The notes under the pieces: generated by a model
Database searches by the model: none
What the model was told of the DNA's origin: nothing
What the model saw: the letters and a program-made list of their open reading frames with translations, nothing else
NCBI GenBank assembly: GCA_016946835.1
Contig: JACVTC010000191.1
Span: forward strand, 1-52,500
Length of the DNA stretch: 52,500 nt
Origin: Neocallimastix lanati (nom. inval.)
Lineage: Eukaryota; Neocallimastigomycota; Neocallimastigomycetes; Neocallimastigales; Neocallimastigaceae
Direction: 5' to 3'
Made by a program: the position numbers and the translations under genes
Part shown: positions 12,333 through 24,097 of the stretch, one piece after another
How the letters are laid out: each line of letters begins with the position of its first letter
How positions within the stretch are numbered: position 1 is the stretch's first letter

Positions 12333-12559
12333 GAAACTTTCCTGCTAGAATTGAACTTAATTTCGTTAGAAATTAGTGAAATTAAATTTATAATAATTTA
12401 GATTAAAAATTTTTATATTAATTTATATTAAATTTAATAGTAAAAAAAAAAAAAAATGAAATGAAAGAAAATTTTTATAATAAAATTTTAATAATAAAAA
12501 ATTTTTTTTTTTATAAAAAAAAAATAAATTAAAAATTTTTGAAATTTCAATTTGAAATT

Positions 12560-13880
12560 TCATACATTAAAAGGTAATATATTTTTAATATGGACGTTTC
12601 TTTCCAATTTTGTACCGTCCATAGCATCCTGTAATTGAACTGTATTCCAAGATATGTCCTTAATTATATATGGACCAAGGAAATACGGTTCAAGTTTAGT
12701 CCGTTGGTGATTTCTTATTTTTACTAAATCACCAATTTTAAAATTTTTTTTATTTTCCATACTTTGTTGAGCTTGTCTTCGAGTTTTCCAATAATGTATT
12801 GTTACAAGCATTTTTATTGCTGCTTTTTCAACCATTTAGTATGCTCAACGAACCTTTCCATTAATATTTCGTCCATAGTTCTACTATTAACTTCCAAAAT
12901 TGAATTTCTTAAATTTATATCTATAGGTAGTAATTCCTTACGTCCATATAAAAGTTCAAAACTTGAATAACCCGTTACAGCAGATTTACTGGTTCTTAGA
13001 GCCCATAAAGCCAGCGGTAGCAAAATATCCCAATGCTTGTTATCATCCGAGAAATTTCTTAATTGCTTTCCTATTTCTCTATTTCTGTTTTCCACTAATC
13101 CATTTGATTCTGGATGATATGTACTAGCAAAATGAACGTACACATCATATAGATCTTAAAATATTTTGTATAATCAGCAGTAAACTGTACACCATTATCT
13201 GTAATAATTAATTCTAGTATACCATGACTCTTAAAAACTTCTACTAAGAAATTTGTTACGTCCTGTGAAGTAGTAGTACGAAGCGGTTTAGCTTCTACTC
13301 ACTTTGTAAAATAATCTACGAAAACAATAATATATTTATTACCTTGTTGTGTTTCTTTTAGGGGTCCAATAATATCTAAACCAACTCTAACAAAAGGAGC
13401 TTCTACAGGAGTTCCATATTTTTCTGTTATTTAGTTGGCATATTTTGCATAGCAAAATATATTTTTTTACATCTATTATTAAATTTTTCTAGTAATATTT
13501 TTCTTTTATTCTATCATAAGTTTTCTGAATACATGATCAACTCTATGTTCTTTAGTAATAATTTTAATTTTTTCATAGGGACCTTCAATTATTTTTCGTA
13601 ATCTTTCACTATCCCTAAAATATAAATTATTATCAATTTTTACAAATCTATCGGTTAAAAATTTATACATAAATTCAGAAATGAATTTTTCGTTCTCCTC
13701 CTGGGTGAGAATGGAGCTATCAATAGGTGAATTATTAACAACGGAGGAATCAATGGAATTATTAGAATTGCTAACAGAAGTGAACAGAATATCGCTATTA
13801 AAAAGAGAATTAGAACTAATACAAACATTAGTAATATAGAAGTTTTTACGAACAACTCCAGGTTCAGGAGAAACACATAA
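12560..13880 (-). pseudogene. Ty3/gypsy integrase, degenerate
   Basis: Reading leftwards, the remains of the zinc-binding region (EHRVDHVFRK; about 13450-13560, with stops) come first. The catalytic core follows: GLDIIGP near 13370, TDNG near 13200 and HPESNGLVEN near 13105, in several frames. The C-terminal domain ends with FLGPYIIKDI and VHIKNILPFNV at 12560-12680. Open pieces are 13143-12814 and 12835-12560, overlapping in different frames, with stops upstream. The DDE acidic residues are recognisable, but the frame is broken several times, so it is inactive. Confidence 0.85.
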
Positions 13881-14000
13881 TAAAGATTAAGAACGGAAAG
13901 TATTTATATCTTCTATATTACTAATAGGTACTAATTTATCGTCCATATTCATATAAGCAAGAACTTTATGAATTGTGTCAAAAAGAATCCTGTTATCAGA

Positions 14001-15290
14001 TTATGTTTTAAGAGAAATAATCGCATCATAAAAAGGATCGTCTTTATTGGAAATTTTAAAATCAGTAATGAATTCAACAGAACCCAGTTTAACAGCTAAG
14101 CGAACAATATCATAAACACGACTTATATCATCAACCATCGCTTGCCTAATTGTACTTTTATCATGGCCAATAATTTGATAATTTTTAACAAATTTATTTA
14201 AAAATTTACGTGATATTAAATTTGCATTACTAAACGTGTCTATGAAAATTGAAGCAGGATAGCCATTAATATATCCACGTACAACTGCAACATCATGGTT
14301 CGTGTACAATACTATTATTATTATTTAAATTATTAGCTATTTTACTATTATAATTAATATCACTATAATTTTCATTGTTACTAATATTGGTACTACTATT
14401 ATCGTTATTATTATAGTTATTATCTAAAGTAGAATTAGTAGCATTAATAATATTTTCATTATTTTGCTTTGTATTCTTAATACCTTTAATTAATTCATCT
14501 TTAGAAATTTTTGAAATGTTAAGGAGTTGTCCAATTGTAATATTTGCTGGAATATTTAATAAATCTTCGCAAATATTATATTGTTCACGGTTTCTCATCA
14601 TCTGTATGGTAGGTAATTGTTTCTTTTCTTTTTCTATTAAATTTTCATTCTTCATTGTGTCCATAATATTAATTTTAACATTATTAACTGTTTTCATATT
14701 ATTAATTTTATTACTTGAATCATTATCATTAATTTTATTCTTAATTCTTTTTCTATGCTGTGCGCTATTATGATCTTCATTTTTTTCATTTCTATTTTCA
14801 TTATTATTATCAATTTTAATATTATTGTTAAGGACTTTTTTACTTATTCTTCTCATAGGTTTAATAATTCGTTTGTTATTTATAATATTATCAGTTGAAT
14901 TATTATTTTGGATAGGATTACTAATATTATTTATATTGTTAAATATTTTATTTTGAGGAATAGTTTGTGAATTATTAATGGAAGTTTTATCATAATTATT
15001 CGTTATATTGCGTAACTTCTTATTAGCGTTTGTTAATATATTATTATATTTTTCATCCCTTTCTCTTTTTGCAGCAGCTATAATTTCTTCCAATTTGTTA
15101 TGATTGTCGTAAGAAGATACTACAACATTGTTGCCATTATAATCATTATTTTTATCATTTTCAAAATAGAATTATTCATTATTATTTATATTATTATAAT
15201 CATTATTATAATCATTATTATCATAATTGTTAAAATTATCATTATCATAATCTTCATTATTGTAATGAAATGGTTCTTAACAATAAATTT
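14001..15290 (-). pseudogene. Ty3-type Asn-rich linker plus aspartic protease, degenerate
   Basis: The frame at 15093-14293 is Asn-rich and contains CEDLLNIPANITIGQLLNIS, the short conserved region that normally precedes the retropepsin in gypsy elements. It overlaps in a different frame with 14309-14001, which has a retropepsin-like start: VRGYINGYPASIFIDTFSNA. The usual catalytic D-T/S-G here reads D-T-F (codons at 14240-14232), so the protease would be inactive even if joined. More Asn codons extend rightward to about 15290 in broken frames. Its position after reverse transcriptase is out of the normal Ty3 order. Confidence 0.75.
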
Positions 15291-15469
15291 AAAAATAAAC
15301 CCTTAAAAACCTTTAAAATAAAACAAGTAAAACAAGTAAAATATTTTTATTTATATTTATTTTATTAATTATAAATTTATTATCAAAAACACATTAATTA
15401 ACTTAACAAGTTAGTGTTTAATAATAATTTTATTTTATTAATAAAAACTCAAAGTATAAAATATTCCAA

Positions 15470-16765
15470 AAGTTCTTTGTCGTAAATTGAGTAGTTGCGT
15501 TCTGCACCTGTAAGTGAACTAGAAAAGAAAGCGACTGGGTGTAAATGATTGTGATAGGACAGCACCAATAGCAAAGTTACAAGAATCAGTTTCAACTATG
15601 AAAGGAAGTTCTCTATTAGGATAAATAAGAACTGGTGATGAGGTAAATTTTAATTTAAGAGAGTCAAAAGCAGCTTGGGCATCAGGAGACCAAGAAAATT
15701 TAACATTCTTTTTTAAAAGATGATGGAGAGGATGAGCAAGTTTAGCAAAACCTGAAATAAAACGTCTGTAAAAATTTGCTAGACCGAGAAAAAATTGAAT
15801 GTCTTTTACACAAGTAGGAACGGGCCAATTTAAAATGGTATCAACCTTTTTGGGATCCATATAAATGCCTTCAGAGGAGATACGGTGCCCAAGGAAATCG
15901 ATGTAAGGAACGAAAAATTCGCATTTTTCAAGTTTAGCATATAGTTTAGCTTTCCTAAGGCGAGTTAAAATTTCCTTGACATGCTTAACATGAGAATTGT
16001 AATCTTTAGAGAAGATAATGATGTTATCGATGTAGGTATATGCAAATATTCCAATAACATCTTCAAGAACATCATTAATGAAATGTTGGAAAACGGCAGG
16101 AGCCTTCTTTAGCCCAAATGGCATTACAGTGTATTCAAAGTGTCCAAAAATACAAGTGAAAGCGGTCTTGTATTCGTCGCCTTCCTTAATTCGAATGAGA
16201 TTATATGCCGAGCGAAGATCTAATTTAGAAAAGATTTTTGCTTTCCCCAAATGTCAAGCATATCTTGAATTAGTGGAAGAGGATAGGAATCTCGAATGGT
16301 GATTTCATTGAGAGGGCGGTAGTCAACTACTAATCGGAGCTCACCATTCTTTTTAAGGACAAAGAATATTGAAGCACCGGCAGGGGATTTGGATTTACAA
16401 ATAAATCCCTTCTTAAAGTTTTCCTTGATATATTTCTCTAAAGCTTTTATTTCCTTATCTGTTAAAGGATAGATAGGTCCATAATGAAGCTTTCCGTTAG
16501 CTATAATATTTATTTGACAATCATATTGACGATGAGGTGGAAGTTCGTTGACAGAAGATTCACTAAAAACGTTTAAAAATTCCATTAATACTTTAGGAAG
16601 TTTAGATTTTAATTCAGAATATGAAATAGGATTAAGAGAAGAATTAAGCTTTGAAATAGAATTTTTGGAAGTATCATGAAAAACAGAAAATGAATTCGAA
16701 ATTAAAGAATTAGAATTGATAGGAATACTTTTTGATTTACAATTGGATTCATCGGTTATAACCAT
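15470..16765 (-). pseudogene. Ty3/gypsy reverse transcriptase and start of RNase H, frameshifted
   Basis: The first frame, 16765-16220, holds the RT start with NGELRLVVDYRPLNEITIRD. The second, 16250-15519, holds SKLDLRSAYN, FTCIFGHFEYTVMPFGLKKA and the connection domain FLGLANFYRRF. A frameshift near 16246, at a CCCC run, separates them. A second frameshift near 15540 breaks RNase H, whose SSSLTGAERNYSIYDKELL continues in another frame to about 15470. The catalytic Y-x-D-D box reads Y-I-D-N (codon 16025-16023), which should abolish polymerase activity. Sequence beyond 15460 is non-coding until the linker/protease block. Confidence 0.92.
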
Positions 16766-16799
16766 ATATAAAGTGTTTTATGTTAAAACAGATTATAAT

Positions 16800-17229
16800 A
16801 ATACAAAAACACTATTATAAAATAAATTCTTTTTTATTAAAAATATTTGGTTTATTAAAAATCTTTTATTAAATAGTTCTTATTATGTTATGAACTATCA
16901 AATTATAAAAAATAACAATTACATTTTTTCAATTAAAGAAAATTTACAATATTTATATTTTTTCTTAATTATATTCTAATATATTAAATTAATTTAATTT
17001 ACATATATTCAATTTAAATATTAATAATAATTAATTTTATAAAATAATAAAATATTTAAACTAAAACTAATTATAGTATAATTTTCTAATTAACTATTTT
17101 TTATTATAACTATTTAAATATTTTAACTAATTTAAAATTAAACTAAAAACTATTAATAATATTAAACTATACTATTTAAATAAATAAAAATTTAACAATA
17201 ACAGATTTGGCGAATTTTTTGTGACTAAA
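16800..17229 (-). mobile_element. Non-coding AT-rich part of the Ty3 element
   Basis: Between the gag-like frame and reverse transcriptase, where the protease would be expected, there is only A/T sequence full of AACTAATT- and AATATTAAAC-like words. No protease residues are visible. This suggests replacement or loss of that segment. Confidence 0.4.
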
Positions 17230-17520
17230 TTATTTAATTTCATATTTAATAAATATAAATTTAAATAATTTAAGTTCTAATTTATAATTTTGGCTCATTT
17301 TTCTTTTTTGAGGATGAGCTATATTAGATTTTTGATTCTCGTTATTGAAACGTCTTTGGTTTGAAAATTGTTTTTGAACATATAGACGAGAATCAATTCT
17401 GGAAGCAATTGTTTGCATGGTAAATAAAGTTCTTGGGCCAGGAAACATTTCAAGAATACGAAAGGCAACATTGTCATTTAAACCGGCTAAACGCAATTTC
17501 TCCGAAATCTAACTAAATAA
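17230..17520 (-). pseudogene. Gag C-terminal fragment of the Ty3 element
   Basis: The frame at 17496-17230 contains LRLAGLNDNVAFRILEMFPG and IASRIDSRLYVQKQF, followed by a Gln/Asn/Lys-rich tail. This matches the pattern at the end of gypsy Gag domains before the linker. The N-terminal half of Gag is absent; an LTR edge follows about 60 bases further on. There is no zinc knuckle. Confidence 0.6.
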
Positions 17521-17576
17521 TAAATATTAATTACAATTAATAACTTTACACTAATAAACCTATTTTTAACTACAGT

Positions 17577-18026
17577 TGTAGCTGGTTTAATAAGTGTATT
17601 TGAGTTATTAATTATTTTTATTAATATTTTATTATTTTATAATTACAATATTATTTCTACTAAAGAAAAACAAAAACAAGAATAAAAATTAATATTAATT
17701 ATACTGTAAAGTATTAATAATATATAATTATTATAAATAAATATATATATATAATATATATATATATAATATTTTAATATGAATAATATATAAATAATAT
17801 AAACTATTATATTAATTATATAAACTTTAATAATTATATACTTCAATCATTTAAAATAAGAAGTATAATTTAATATTTAAGAAATATATAAAAGAAATAT
17901 AAATAATATATACAAAATATAAATAATATAAAATATAAATAATAATATAAAATATATAATAATATAAATTATTATAAATAATAAGATATAAATTTAATTT
18001 CTGAATATACAAATATTCAAATATAC
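17577..18026 (-). mobile_element. 5' LTR of the Ty3 element, main part
   Basis: It begins TGTAGCTGGTTTAATAAGTG, with no insertion at the site where the 3' LTR holds its MITE. It runs to TTCAAATATAC at 18026, where a MULE interrupts it. The last 33 bases of the LTR resume at 20904. Compared with the 3' LTR it has about 100 extra bases of A/T sequence around 17815-17880. Confidence 0.8.
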
Positions 18027-18149
18027 GAATGTGGTTCATTTCGCCAATTTTTATAATACAAATTTTCAATACGCCATTTATTTTTAATGGCTTGTAAAAT
18101 TTTTTGTTAACGCCATAAAAAATTTTAATAAAATTATATGTAAAAAAAA

Positions 18150-19310
18150 TAAATGTATAAATAAATAAACAAACAAATAAATAAATAAATAAAGAATGTA
18201 ATAAGTAAATAAAATAAAAATAAATAGTAGAATATGAATATAAAGTACAGATTGAATAAAATAAAATAAAATAAAATAAAATAAAATAAAATAAAATAAA
18301 ATAAAATAAAATAAAATAAAATAAAATAAAATAAAATAAAATAAAATAAAATAAAATAAAATAAAATAAAATAAAATAAAATAAAATAAAATAAAATAAA
18401 ATAAAATAAAATAAAATAAAATAAAATAAAATAAAATAAAATAAAATAAAATAAAATAAAATAAAATAAAATAAAATAAAATAAAATAAAATAAAATAAA
18501 ATAAAATAAAATAAAATAAAATAAAATAAAATAAAATAAAATAAAATAAAATAAAATAAAATAAAATAAAATAAAATAAATAAAATAAAATAAAATAAAT
18601 AGTAGAATATAAATATAAGTATAGATTGAATAAAATAAAATAAAATAAATAGTAGAATATAAATATAAGTATAGATTGAATAAAATAAAACAAAATAAAT
18701 AGTAGAATATGAATATAAAATACAGATTGAATAAAATAAAATAAATATCTAATATTTTTTTTATTAAAGAATATTACAGATCAATATTTTAGAAATGAAA
18801 ATTTTTTACACTTTTATTGTATTCAATTGATGATGTAATTTAATATATAAAACAATATTATTGATTATTAATAATCTCATTAAATATAAATGATTTTTTT
18901 GCTTTCTAACATATATAATTAAATAAAACATTTTATTTTTAAAAATAAATTGTCTTTAATATTCTTTAATAAAAAATAATGATAAATATTAACTTCATTT
19001 TATTTTATATACTTGTACTTTTATATTATTACATTCAATATTTATTTAATTTTATTTTATTTTATTTTATTTTATTTTATTCAATTTGTACTTTATATTC
19101 ATATTCTATTATTTTATTTTATTTTATTTTATTTTATTTTATTTTATTTTATTTTATTTTATTTTATTTTATTTTATTTTATTTTATTTTATTTTATTTT
19201 ATTCAATTTGTACTTTATATTCATATTCTATTATTTTATTTTATTTTATTTTATTTTATTTTGTATACTTGTACTTACTATTGCATTCTTTATTTATTTA
19301 TTTTTTTTTT
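18150..19310. repeat. Foldback: two inverted arrays of (TAAAA)n with a shared spacer motif
   Basis: The left arm (18150-18790) has AAATAAATAAAGAATGTAAT, then a spacer containing TAGTAGAATATGAATATAAA, then about 65 TAAAA units (18258-18596), then three more spacer copies, then TATTAAAGAATATTACAGAT. The right arm (about 18950-19310) carries the same parts in reverse complement and reverse order, with about 28 ATTTT units. The unpaired centre is about 160 bases. Long repetitive FILFY-type open frames here are translations of the pentanucleotide and not genes. Confidence 0.8.
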
Positions 19311-19423
19311 TTACAAATAATTGAAAAACTAATTTTTCAAAATTAGTATTTAGAATAATATTGGATAATTAATATAATAATTTTAATTATATAATTAAAA
19401 ATATTTATAAAAATATAGAAATG

Positions 19424-20460
19424 GAAAAAAATCTTATTATTGAATATAAGTGAGTCTAACAAAGGAAAAAAATAAATTATTATTAATAAAAAATATAAAT
19501 TTAATTTTTCATATATAAGAAAAGATAATTCAAAAGTTTATGTACAAAAATAAATGTAAATCTTTTATTATTTTAAATGATAAGAAAGAAATCTTAAAAT
19601 ATGATAGTTCACTTAATCATCCTGAAAAAAAAAACGATGTATCTCTATCTATAATGAAACATAAAATTAAAGATATAATTGAAAAAGTTCAATTCCTTAT
19701 GGTATAAAAATAAAACCCCTATATAATAAAATTTCTAAAGAAATGAGATTTATATGTCCAGAATATAATTCAATTAAATCCCAAATATCAAGAAATTTAA
19801 ATAAAAACTACCATCCAATGTAACAACATTTACTGAAATTCCTAATGAATCTAAATATTATAAAACAAAGTGAGGTGAAAATTTTATGATATTCAAAAAA
19901 TATTAATTTAATAATTTTTCAATCTCCTTTTCAAGTAAAATTATTTAGGGAATATAATGATGATATATTTGTTGATGGTACATTTTTTATTGCCCTTAAA
20001 TTTAGTTATCAAATATTTATTACAAGAACTTACACTAAAGAATTAGATAGTTTTTACACTACTTCTTTTGCAATATTACAAAATAAAGAACAATAAACAT
20101 ATAAAATATTTAAAAAATTAAAAGAAAAATACTAATACATGTAACAATAATATTATAATTGCAGAATCAATAGTTATTTAAATAATTTATTTCAAGCAAT
20201 ACCATCTTATTATGAATTAATAGATAAATTAAATGAACTTGAACATTTACCATATTATGATTATCAAAGAAAAATAAGAGGAATTTAGAAAATAGAAAAA
20301 AGAGCAATAAATAAATAATGAAATCAGTGTCTTAATTGAACGCTACAAAAATATTGAAACCAAGTTAATTGATACTAAATGTGATAGAAATAATACTATT
20401 AATTTGTGGTTTGATTGTTTAACTGATTTAATTAATATAATATAAATATTATTTTATAAT
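19424..20460 (+). pseudogene. MULE transposase with FLYWCH-like start, degenerate
   Basis: Translating with frame changes gives, in order: a FLYWCH-like zinc-finger trace (KNKCKSFIILNDKKEILKYD then SSLNHPEKK); ISKEMRFICPEYNSIKSQIS; TFTEIPNESKYYK; and SPFQVKLFREYNDDIFVDGT followed by FFIALKFSYQIFITRTYTKE. The last stretch is the start of a MULE DDE domain, with the first catalytic Asp in VDGTF. A weak tail (YYELIDKLNELEHLPYYDYQ) follows. Many stops and shifts show it is dead. Confidence 0.75.
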
Positions 20461-20903
20461 AGATAATTAAAAAATGAGGAATAACCAAACGAAATAATCA
20501 GAATTTTGTCATTCAAAAATTTAATTTATAAAGCTTATTAAATTTACACAGTTTAAATAAATATTCAAATACGTCTCTATAATTAATAATTTTATCATTA
20601 TAATTATTATTTTTTTTAATAATAACATTTAAATAAAAGAATTATTATTAATAATATTTATATTTTTAATAACATTTATATTTTTATATAATTTTTTTAT
20701 TAATAACATTTAAATAAAAGAATTAAAATCATAAAATCTAACCATTATATGATTTATTTAATTATTCACTTAATAATTAATTTAAAAATTGAAATAACAA
20801 AATAATACAATAAAATAATATAATGTAGTATAATATAGCTATAGCCACAAATTTATATATATCACGTAAAAAATTGGCGTAATGCAATCTCCCCCAAATA
20901 TAC

Positions 20904-20936
20904 AAATATGTTGCTACACATATTTGTTTTATATCA
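20904..20936 (-). mobile_element. Outer end of the Ty3 5' LTR, beyond the nested MULE
   Basis: It resumes AAATATGTTGCTACACATAT exactly where the 3' LTR continues after AAATATAC, and ends TTTTATATCA. The five bases after it (TTTTT) do not match the five before the 3' LTR (TATGT), so no host duplication is evident. Confidence 0.8.
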
Positions 20937-21173
20937 TTTTTTAATTATTAATTTCTATACACAAAAAAAAAAAAAAAATTAATTTAAAAAAAAAAAAATA
21001 AATAAATAAATATAAAATAAAATAAAATAAAAATTAATAAAAATTAATAAAAATTAAAATTTAATAAAAATTAAATAAAATAAAAAAAGATTATGACCAC
21101 AATAGGATTTAATAAAAAATATATATATTTTTAAATTAAGCAATATTTTTTATGGCCTTTAATTTTGTATTTA

Positions 21174-21213
<40 letters not shown>

Positions 21214-21472
21214 TAAAAGTTACTTTTATCTCTATTTTTTTTTTTTTTTTAAAATAAATTCAAAATTAAATATAAATGCAATAAACATTGTAATTTTACA
21301 ATAAAAAGTAAATTTAAAAGCATATTATTTATTGAAGATTCAATTCAAAATTAAATAGTAATAAATAATAATAAAAATAAAAAATAAAAAAATAAAAAAT
21401 AAAAAAATAAAAATAAAAAAATAAAAATAAAAAAATAAAAACAAAAAGTTAAAAAAATAAAAAAATAAAAAA

Positions 21473-23457
21473 ATGTTGAAAGAAGAATTTTTAAAACAAA
21501 AAAACCTTTTACTTGAAAAGGACAGAAGCGAATCATTTGATTGGAAAGTTTTTAAAAATCGCACCTTAGAAGAGGAATTTGCAAATTCTGTTCTTCAAGA
21601 AAATAAAGCAAAAGATTTAGAAATGTTTAAAAAATTTACTTGTACACCTTTTTCTGCTATTCATTTTTCTGAAGTGAAAAAACATATTGAAACTAAAGAT
21701 TCTATTTTATTAAATGCTATGAAAACCTTACCAAAAGGTATTATTCATCACTGTCATATTGACGCACTTGTTGATGCCAACTGGTTAATAGAAAAGGTAA
21801 TTAATAGTGACACATTATATTTAAAATTTATTGGTGATTCAAGCATTGATAATTTAAATACAGCGGACTTTCAATTCTTTAATAAAGGAATCAATGACCA
21901 ACAAAAAGAAGAAGGATGGTTAAAAGTTGAAACTGTCAGACAACAATATAAAAAAGGAAAAGAAGCATTTGATCAATGGTTATATGAATGTTTCACAATT
22001 GTTCCAACAAATAGTAAAGATATTGTTTACACTGAAAATGAACTTTGGAGTCGTTTTAGTAGAACTTTTGTATCTATCCGTGGTATTTTCTCTTATGTGC
22101 CATTCACAAAGTAATCATTTTTTTTTTTTTATTTATAAATCCATTTTAAAATTTAATAATAAATAAATAATTACATTATATTTTAATATTATAACATTTA
22201 TTATAGTTATTATTATTTATTATTATTATTTCTATTATTACTATTATTATTTTTTTTTTTATGTTTGTTTGTTATTATCATATTAAATATTAAATATTTA
22301 TATATTATTTAATAATATCAAAAAAAAAAAAAATATTATACTTATTTTATTTTTAAATTTTTCATTAAAATATTCAATATAATATATATATATGTTATTT
22401 TTATTTTTATTTTTATTTTTATTTTTATTTTTTTTTTTTTTTTTTTTTTTTCATATTTATTATTCATACTAATATTTTTTATATTGTTCTTTTCAATAAT
22501 AATAATAATGATAATAATAATAAAAAAAACTTTTTCTTAATATATAGACTTTATGTTGAAGAAATTATTAAGAGATATTCAAAAAAAGATTTACAACAAG
22601 TAGAAATTAGAATCCCATATTATGAACCATATGATGATAGCGGTATTGTACCTTTTTCAGAAATGTTTGGTGAATTAGTAAAGACTATTGAAGAAACCAA
22701 AAAAACATTAAATTTAGTTGATGATGATTACTTCGAACTTAAATTTATTATTTCACCTGTTAGAAATACTAAAGAAGAAGAAATGCGTGAAATTATGGAA
22801 ATTACCATTGATCTATTTAAAAAATATCCAAAATATGTTGTTGGTTTTGATATGGTTGGTCATGAACATTTAATGACCTTAGAAGCTCATTTAGATTCAC
22901 TTTTAGATTTTAAAGATAAACAAAAAAAATTAGGTATTGATATTCCATTCTATTTCCATGCAGGAGAAACAACCGATTCAGGTTCTGGTACTGATGAAAA
23001 TTTATTTGATGCTCTTATATTAAATACTAAAAGAATTGGTCATGGTTATTCTTTATCACGTCACTTACCTACCTTAGGACCAATAATTAAAGAAAAAGAA
23101 ATATGTTTAGAAATTTCTCCAATTTCTAACCAATATCTTGGATTAGTAAAAGATATCGCTAATCATCCAATTATTGTTTTCTTAAAAAATAATATTCCTG
23201 TCAGTATTTCACCAGATGACCCTTCTCTTTACGGATATGAAGGTTCATTCTACGATTTCTATATGCTTTTTATGAGCTACGAAAATTTTGATATTTGGAC
23301 ATTAAAACAACTCTGCATCAATTCTATAAAGTATGGCAGTTTTACCAAAGAATTTAGTAAAGAAAATGTATTAAAAATTTGGGAAAAGAAATGGCAAAAC
23401 TGGATAAAAGAGTTAATAAATAATAATAAGGATATCATTATGACTATGACAAATTAA
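21473..23457 (+). CDS. Adenosine deaminase, ADGF/ADA2-like (two exons)
   Basis: Exons 21473-22110 and 22548-23457, with a 437-bp GT-AG intron (AA|gtaatc ... tatatag|A), give 515 residues. The family hydrolyses adenosine to inosine and ammonia using one zinc ion. Visible catalytic parts are H93-C94-H95-I96-D97 (HxH metal site), the RIGHG region with H378, H350-A-G-E353 (catalytic Glu) and S-P-D436-D437. Length and the long N-terminal region before the barrel are typical of ADGF/ADA2 rather than short ADA1. Unlike animal ADA2, the N-terminus (MLKEEFLKQKNLLLEK) is hydrophilic with no signal peptide, so a cytosolic role in purine salvage is likely. Both exons are intact. Poly-A/T tracts flank the gene. 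Confidence 0.93.
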
Positions 23458-23737
23458 ATTTGTTTTTATTTTTTTACATTATCATTTTTCAATTTTTTCT
23501 TACATTCTCATATAATTAAAAAAAAAATGTATTAATAAAATTAAAATAAATTAATATTAAATTTTGTTTCATGTCAACATATTTAAAACAAAAAAAAAAA
23601 AAAAAAAAAATAAAAAATAAAAAATAAAATAAAATAAAATAAAATAAAATAATAAATATAAAAATATTTATAAATAAAAATAAAATAATAAATAAATAAA
23701 TAAATATAATAAAATAAATAAGTAAATAAATAGAATA

Positions 23738-23773
<36 letters not shown>

Positions 23774-23923
23774 GAATAAATAAATAAAAATAGATAAATG
23801 GTTAAAATAAAGAATAAAAGAATTATTGTTTAAATATAAAAAATACTAAATATCTTTCTTTATAATTTGTTATAATAAATATTATTTTAATTTTATTAAA
23901 TATAAATATCGATAAAAAATTTT

Positions 23924-23985
<62 letters not shown>

Positions 23986-24066
23986 CCTTAAAAATTTTGA
24001 ATTTTAAATTTAAATATATTATATTATCAAGTATTCAATATTCAATATATTTTATTGAAAAGCATC

Positions 24067-24097
<31 letters not shown>

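Larger units (their letters stand above)
18027..20895 (+). mobile_element. MULE-type DNA transposon nested in the 5' LTR
   Basis: It is flanked by AAATATAC at 18019-18026 and 20896-20903, an 8-bp target duplication. The 3' LTR has the same site once and undisturbed near 12286-12293. The left end is GAATGTGGTTCATTTCGCC; the right end read inward is GGGGGAGATTGCATTACGCC; both continue with AATTTTT, so the ends are imperfect inverted repeats. The interior has a foldback of simple repeats (18150-19310) and a decayed transposase (19424-20460). Its ends match those of the MITE at 11754-11959, which suggests one family. Confidence 0.8.

Noticed and set aside
14516-15306. Plus-strand frames of 68-85 codons opposite the Asn-rich linker
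   Set aside because: They are antisense of AAT/AAC codon tracts, giving Ile/Leu/Val strings with no independent support.
17851-18693. 280-codon open frame of repeating FILFY residues on the minus strand
   Set aside because: It is the translation of the TAAAA pentanucleotide array. All frames across it and its inverted partner (18979-19346) are open for the same reason.
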